Source: Prevotellaceae bacterium UBA1746
GTDB lineage: Bacteria > Bacteroidota > Bacteroidia > Bacteroidales > Bacteroidaceae
Assembly (NCBI GenBank): GCA_905369775.1
Contig: CAJPJR010000091.1
Location: 1-7,557, forward strand
Length of the DNA stretch: 7,557 nt
Direction of reading: 5' to 3'
This document shows, one piece after another, positions 6,126-7,557 of the stretch. The notes under the pieces were generated by a model. It was given only the letters and a program-made list of their open reading frames with translations. It made no database searches and was not told where the DNA came from. Position numbers and translations under genes: made by a program. The stretch's first letter is position 1; every line of letters starts with the position of its first letter.

Positions 6126-6170
6126 CATAGGATGTGATTGAATTGAGTGAGTATTGTGTTTATGGGAAAT

Positions 6171-6210
6171 GCAACACCTTGTCGCTGTCATATTGGCAGG
6201 ACGGTGCCAC
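6171..6210 (-). ncRNA. Candidate S6:S18-binding leader of the rpsF mRNA
   Basis: On the minus strand GTGGCACC (6203-6210) can pair with GGTGTTGC (6171-6178), including three G-U pairs. Above an internal loop, CTGCCA-ATA-TGACAG (6185-6199) forms a second hairpin with one C-A mismatch. A CCG trinucleotide (6202-6204) lies at the junction, partly within the lower stem. Published S6:S18 motifs in rpsF leaders have this plan, two stems with a CCG in the asymmetric internal loop that mimics the 16S site. Binding of surplus bS6-bS18 dimer would repress the operon. The fold was drawn by eye, without covariation or energy calculation. The 6185-6199 segment could instead be a DNA operator. Confidence 0.5.
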
Positions 6211-6219
6211 AAAACGCTG

Positions 6220-6250
6220 CAAAAGTAGGGCTTTTTTAGCGAGCTGCCAA
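6220..6250 (-). promoter_or_regulatory. Bacteroidota-type promoter of the rpsF-rpsR-rplI operon
   Basis: On the minus strand the -7 box TACTTTTG (6220-6227) matches TAnnTTTG exactly, and TTG (6248-6250) lies 20 bases upstream as the -33 element. The inferred start is near 6213, giving a leader of about 88 bases that includes the candidate S6:S18 structure. Confidence 0.75.
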
Positions 6251-6274
6251 GAAAATCCCCGCGTTTTTCGCCGT

Positions 6275-6305
6275 TGTGCATATAATTTGCACATGTAGCG
6301 GCTAC
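6275..6305. promoter_or_regulatory. Two adjacent inverted repeats between the divergent rpsF and clpC promoters
   Basis: TGTGCA (6275-6280) and TGCACA (6288-6293) form a perfect inverted repeat with a 7-base AT spacer. One base later GTAGC-G-GCTAC (6295-6305) forms a second palindrome. Both lie upstream of the clpC -7 box (6323) and of the rpsF -33 element. Their position fits an operator or activator site. They match neither the CtsR nor the CIRCE/HrcA heat-shock operators as I know them, and the binding protein is unknown. Confidence 0.4.
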
Positions 6306-6322
6306 GATACCGCAGATTTTTG

Positions 6323-6330
6323 TACATTTG
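6323..6330 (+). promoter_or_regulatory. Probable -7 box of the clpC promoter
   Basis: TACATTTG matches TAnnTTTG and would give a transcript starting near 6337, about 30 bases before the ATG. No TTG or TTTG is found at the -33 position, so the promoter may need an activator. A second exact match, TATATTTG at 6357-6364, lies only three bases before the ATG, too close to serve a full-length clpC message. Confidence 0.5.
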
Positions 6331-6367
6331 CATAGCTATTCCACAGACGCATATACTATATTTGATT

Positions 6368-7557
6368 ATGACGCAAAACTTATCGCCACAAATCGCCCGT
6401 GTCCTTGCGCTCAGCAAGGCAGAGGCACGTCGCACGCACCAAGACAAGGTGGGTGCTGTCGCGCTTTTGCTTGGTATGCTCAACGATCGCGAAGGCGCGG
6501 CCCTGAAAGTGATCGAACAGTTTGGCATTTCCACAGATCAACTGCGCAATACGCTGGAAGCACAGATCAAACCCTCTATCGATGAGGGGAGTGTTGCCAC
6601 AGAAGGAACCGAGGTGGCACGTGATGTTGACCGCATTCTGCGATTGGCACAGCTCGAAGCGCGTTTGCAACGAGAGAATAACGCCACGGACGTACATTTG
6701 TTCCTGGCGATGCTGAGAGATAAAACCAACGAAGGGTGCAAAGTGCTCGCTTCGTTCAACTTGAACTATGACAACGCGATGAAGTTCATTGCCGGAGACG
6801 GTAAGTTGCGCGCAGGTGCTTCGCCTTTGGCTTCCAACACGCCCGACGGCGAAGAAGCTATTCCGGCCGGTGGAGAACCGCGCCAAGGAGGCCGCCGCGG
6901 GACGGATTTTGTCGCAAATAATTCCACGGACAAAGATACGCCAATCTTAGACAGCTATGGCGTGGACTTGACAAAAGCGGCCGCCGATGGAGCATTGGAT
7001 CCCATCGTTGGTCGTCATGATGAGATTGAGCGCATGGCGCAGATCCTCACCCGTCGTAAAAAGAATAACCCTATCCTGATTGGGGAACCCGGTGTGGGCA
7101 AAAGCGCACTTGTCGAAGGACTTGCTCAACTCATTGTGCAGAATAAAGTGCCACATTTGCTTACCGGCAAACGATTGATCTCACTTGATATGGCTTCGAT
7201 TGTGGCCGGCACACAATATCGCGGACAATTCGAAGACCGCTTGCGCAAACTCATCGGAGAATTGAAAGCGCATCGTGAAGTTGTGCTGTTCATTGATGAG
7301 ATTCACACCATTATCGGTGCGGGAAGTGCGCCCGGCAGTTTGGATGCTGCCAATATTCTCAAGCCGGCGCTCGCGCGTGGCGAAGTACAGTGCATTGGCG
7401 CGACGACAATCAGCGAGTTCCGCAAGAGTATCGAAAAGGATGGTGCCTTAGATCGCCGCTTCCAGAATATACAACTTGAACCAACGACAGCAGAAGACAC
7501 GCTGCAAATCCTCAATAATATAAAGGAGCGGTATGAAGATCACCATAACGCTGTCTC
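6368..7557 (+). CDS. clpC: ATP-dependent Clp protease ATP-binding subunit ClpC, N-terminal 396 residues
   Basis: ClpC is an AAA+ unfoldase that feeds proteins into the ClpP peptidase chamber. The visible part holds the N-terminal substrate/adaptor domain with two Clp_N repeats (about 4-65 and 80-141), a Gly/Pro/Asp-rich linker (146-190), and most of the first ATPase module. That module begins LDSYGVDLTKAA and has Walker A GEPGVGKS (239-246), Walker B LFIDE (307-311), sensor GATT (344-347) and arginine fingers in ALDRRF (360-365). The order and wording fit ClpC rather than ClpB or ClpA, but the middle domain and second ATPase lie beyond the right edge. The ATG at 6368 is the natural start, since the first Clp_N helix follows at once. 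No Shine-Dalgarno is present. In the first repeat the usual His before LLLG is replaced by Ala32; the second repeat keeps it (His110). It is transcribed divergently from rpsF. Confidence 0.93.
   Translation, partial: MTQNLSPQIARVLALSKAEARRTHQDKVGAVALLLGMLNDREGAALKVIEQFGISTDQLRNTLEAQIKPSIDEGSVATEGTEVARDVDRILRLAQLEARLQRENNATDVHLFLAMLRDKTNEGCKVLASFNLNYDNAMKFIAGDGKLRAGASPLASNTPDGEEAIPAGGEPRQGGRRGTDFVANNSTDKDTPILDSYGVDLTKAAADGALDPIVGRHDEIERMAQILTRRKKNNPILIGEPGVGKSALVEGLAQLIVQNKVPHLLTGKRLISLDMASIVAGTQYRGQFEDRLRKLIGELKAHREVVLFIDEIHTIIGAGSAPGSLDAANILKPALARGEVQCIGATTISEFRKSIEKDGALDRRFQNIQLEPTTAEDTLQILNNIKERYEDHHNAV

Noticed and set aside
5559..6137. 192-codon plus-strand frame opposite rpsF and rpsR
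   Set aside because: It is fully antisense to two certain ribosomal protein genes and has no promoter or family similarity. The similar frame at 5044-5544 opposite rplI is rejected for the same reason.
5790..6281. Longer rpsF start giving a 163-residue protein
   Set aside because: The extra N-terminal residues show no similarity to bS6, and the extension overlaps the predicted promoter and leader. bS6 of this group begins MNQYETVF.
6380..6886. 168-codon minus-strand frame opposite the start of clpC
   Set aside because: It is antisense to the ClpC N-domain, whose motifs are clear, and it shows no recognisable protein features.

Overview
The window looks like a chromosomal segment from a Bacteroidota bacterium, most probably order Bacteroidales and plausibly Prevotellaceae. 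Three things support this. The ribosomal proteins bS6, bS18 and bL9 and the ClpC N-terminal half read like Bacteroidales versions. The recognisable promoters carry the phylum's -7 element TAnnTTTG, with a TTG or TTTG about 20 bases upstream. Six of the eight visible gene starts have no Shine-Dalgarno (SD) sequence. The genus is inference from protein recall; no search was run.

Layout, left to right. (1) Positions 1-686, plus strand: the C-terminal part of an S9-family serine peptidase with its complete catalytic triad, followed by a strong terminator. (2) Positions 761-2863, plus strand: a promoter whose -33 element lies in the tail of that terminator, a lipoprotein with two related halves (DUF4348-like), then murB for peptidoglycan precursor synthesis, closed by a terminator that can work in both directions. 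(3) Positions 2864-3270: about 400 bases without a convincing gene, rich in inverted repeats on the right side. (4) Positions 3271-6250, minus strand: promoter, structured leader, rpsF-rpsR-rplI, an intrinsic terminator, then truA and an EamA/DMT-type membrane transporter. (5) Positions 6275-7557, plus strand: a divergent control region with two small inverted repeats and the start of clpC, whose 3' end lies outside the window.

Most of this is core housekeeping: ribosome assembly, tRNA modification, cell-wall synthesis and protein quality control. I see no mobile element, CRISPR array, tRNA, rRNA or defence system. The most interesting signal is translational. rpsR and rplI carry near-perfect SD sequences, while no other start in the window does. 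In this phylum the anti-SD of 16S rRNA is reported to be held in a pocket made by bS21, bS18 and bS6, two of which are made from this operon. Together with a candidate S6:S18-binding leader upstream of rpsF, this suggests layered feedback control of the operon. The structured convergent spacer at 3123-3276 is the best candidate for something undescribed.
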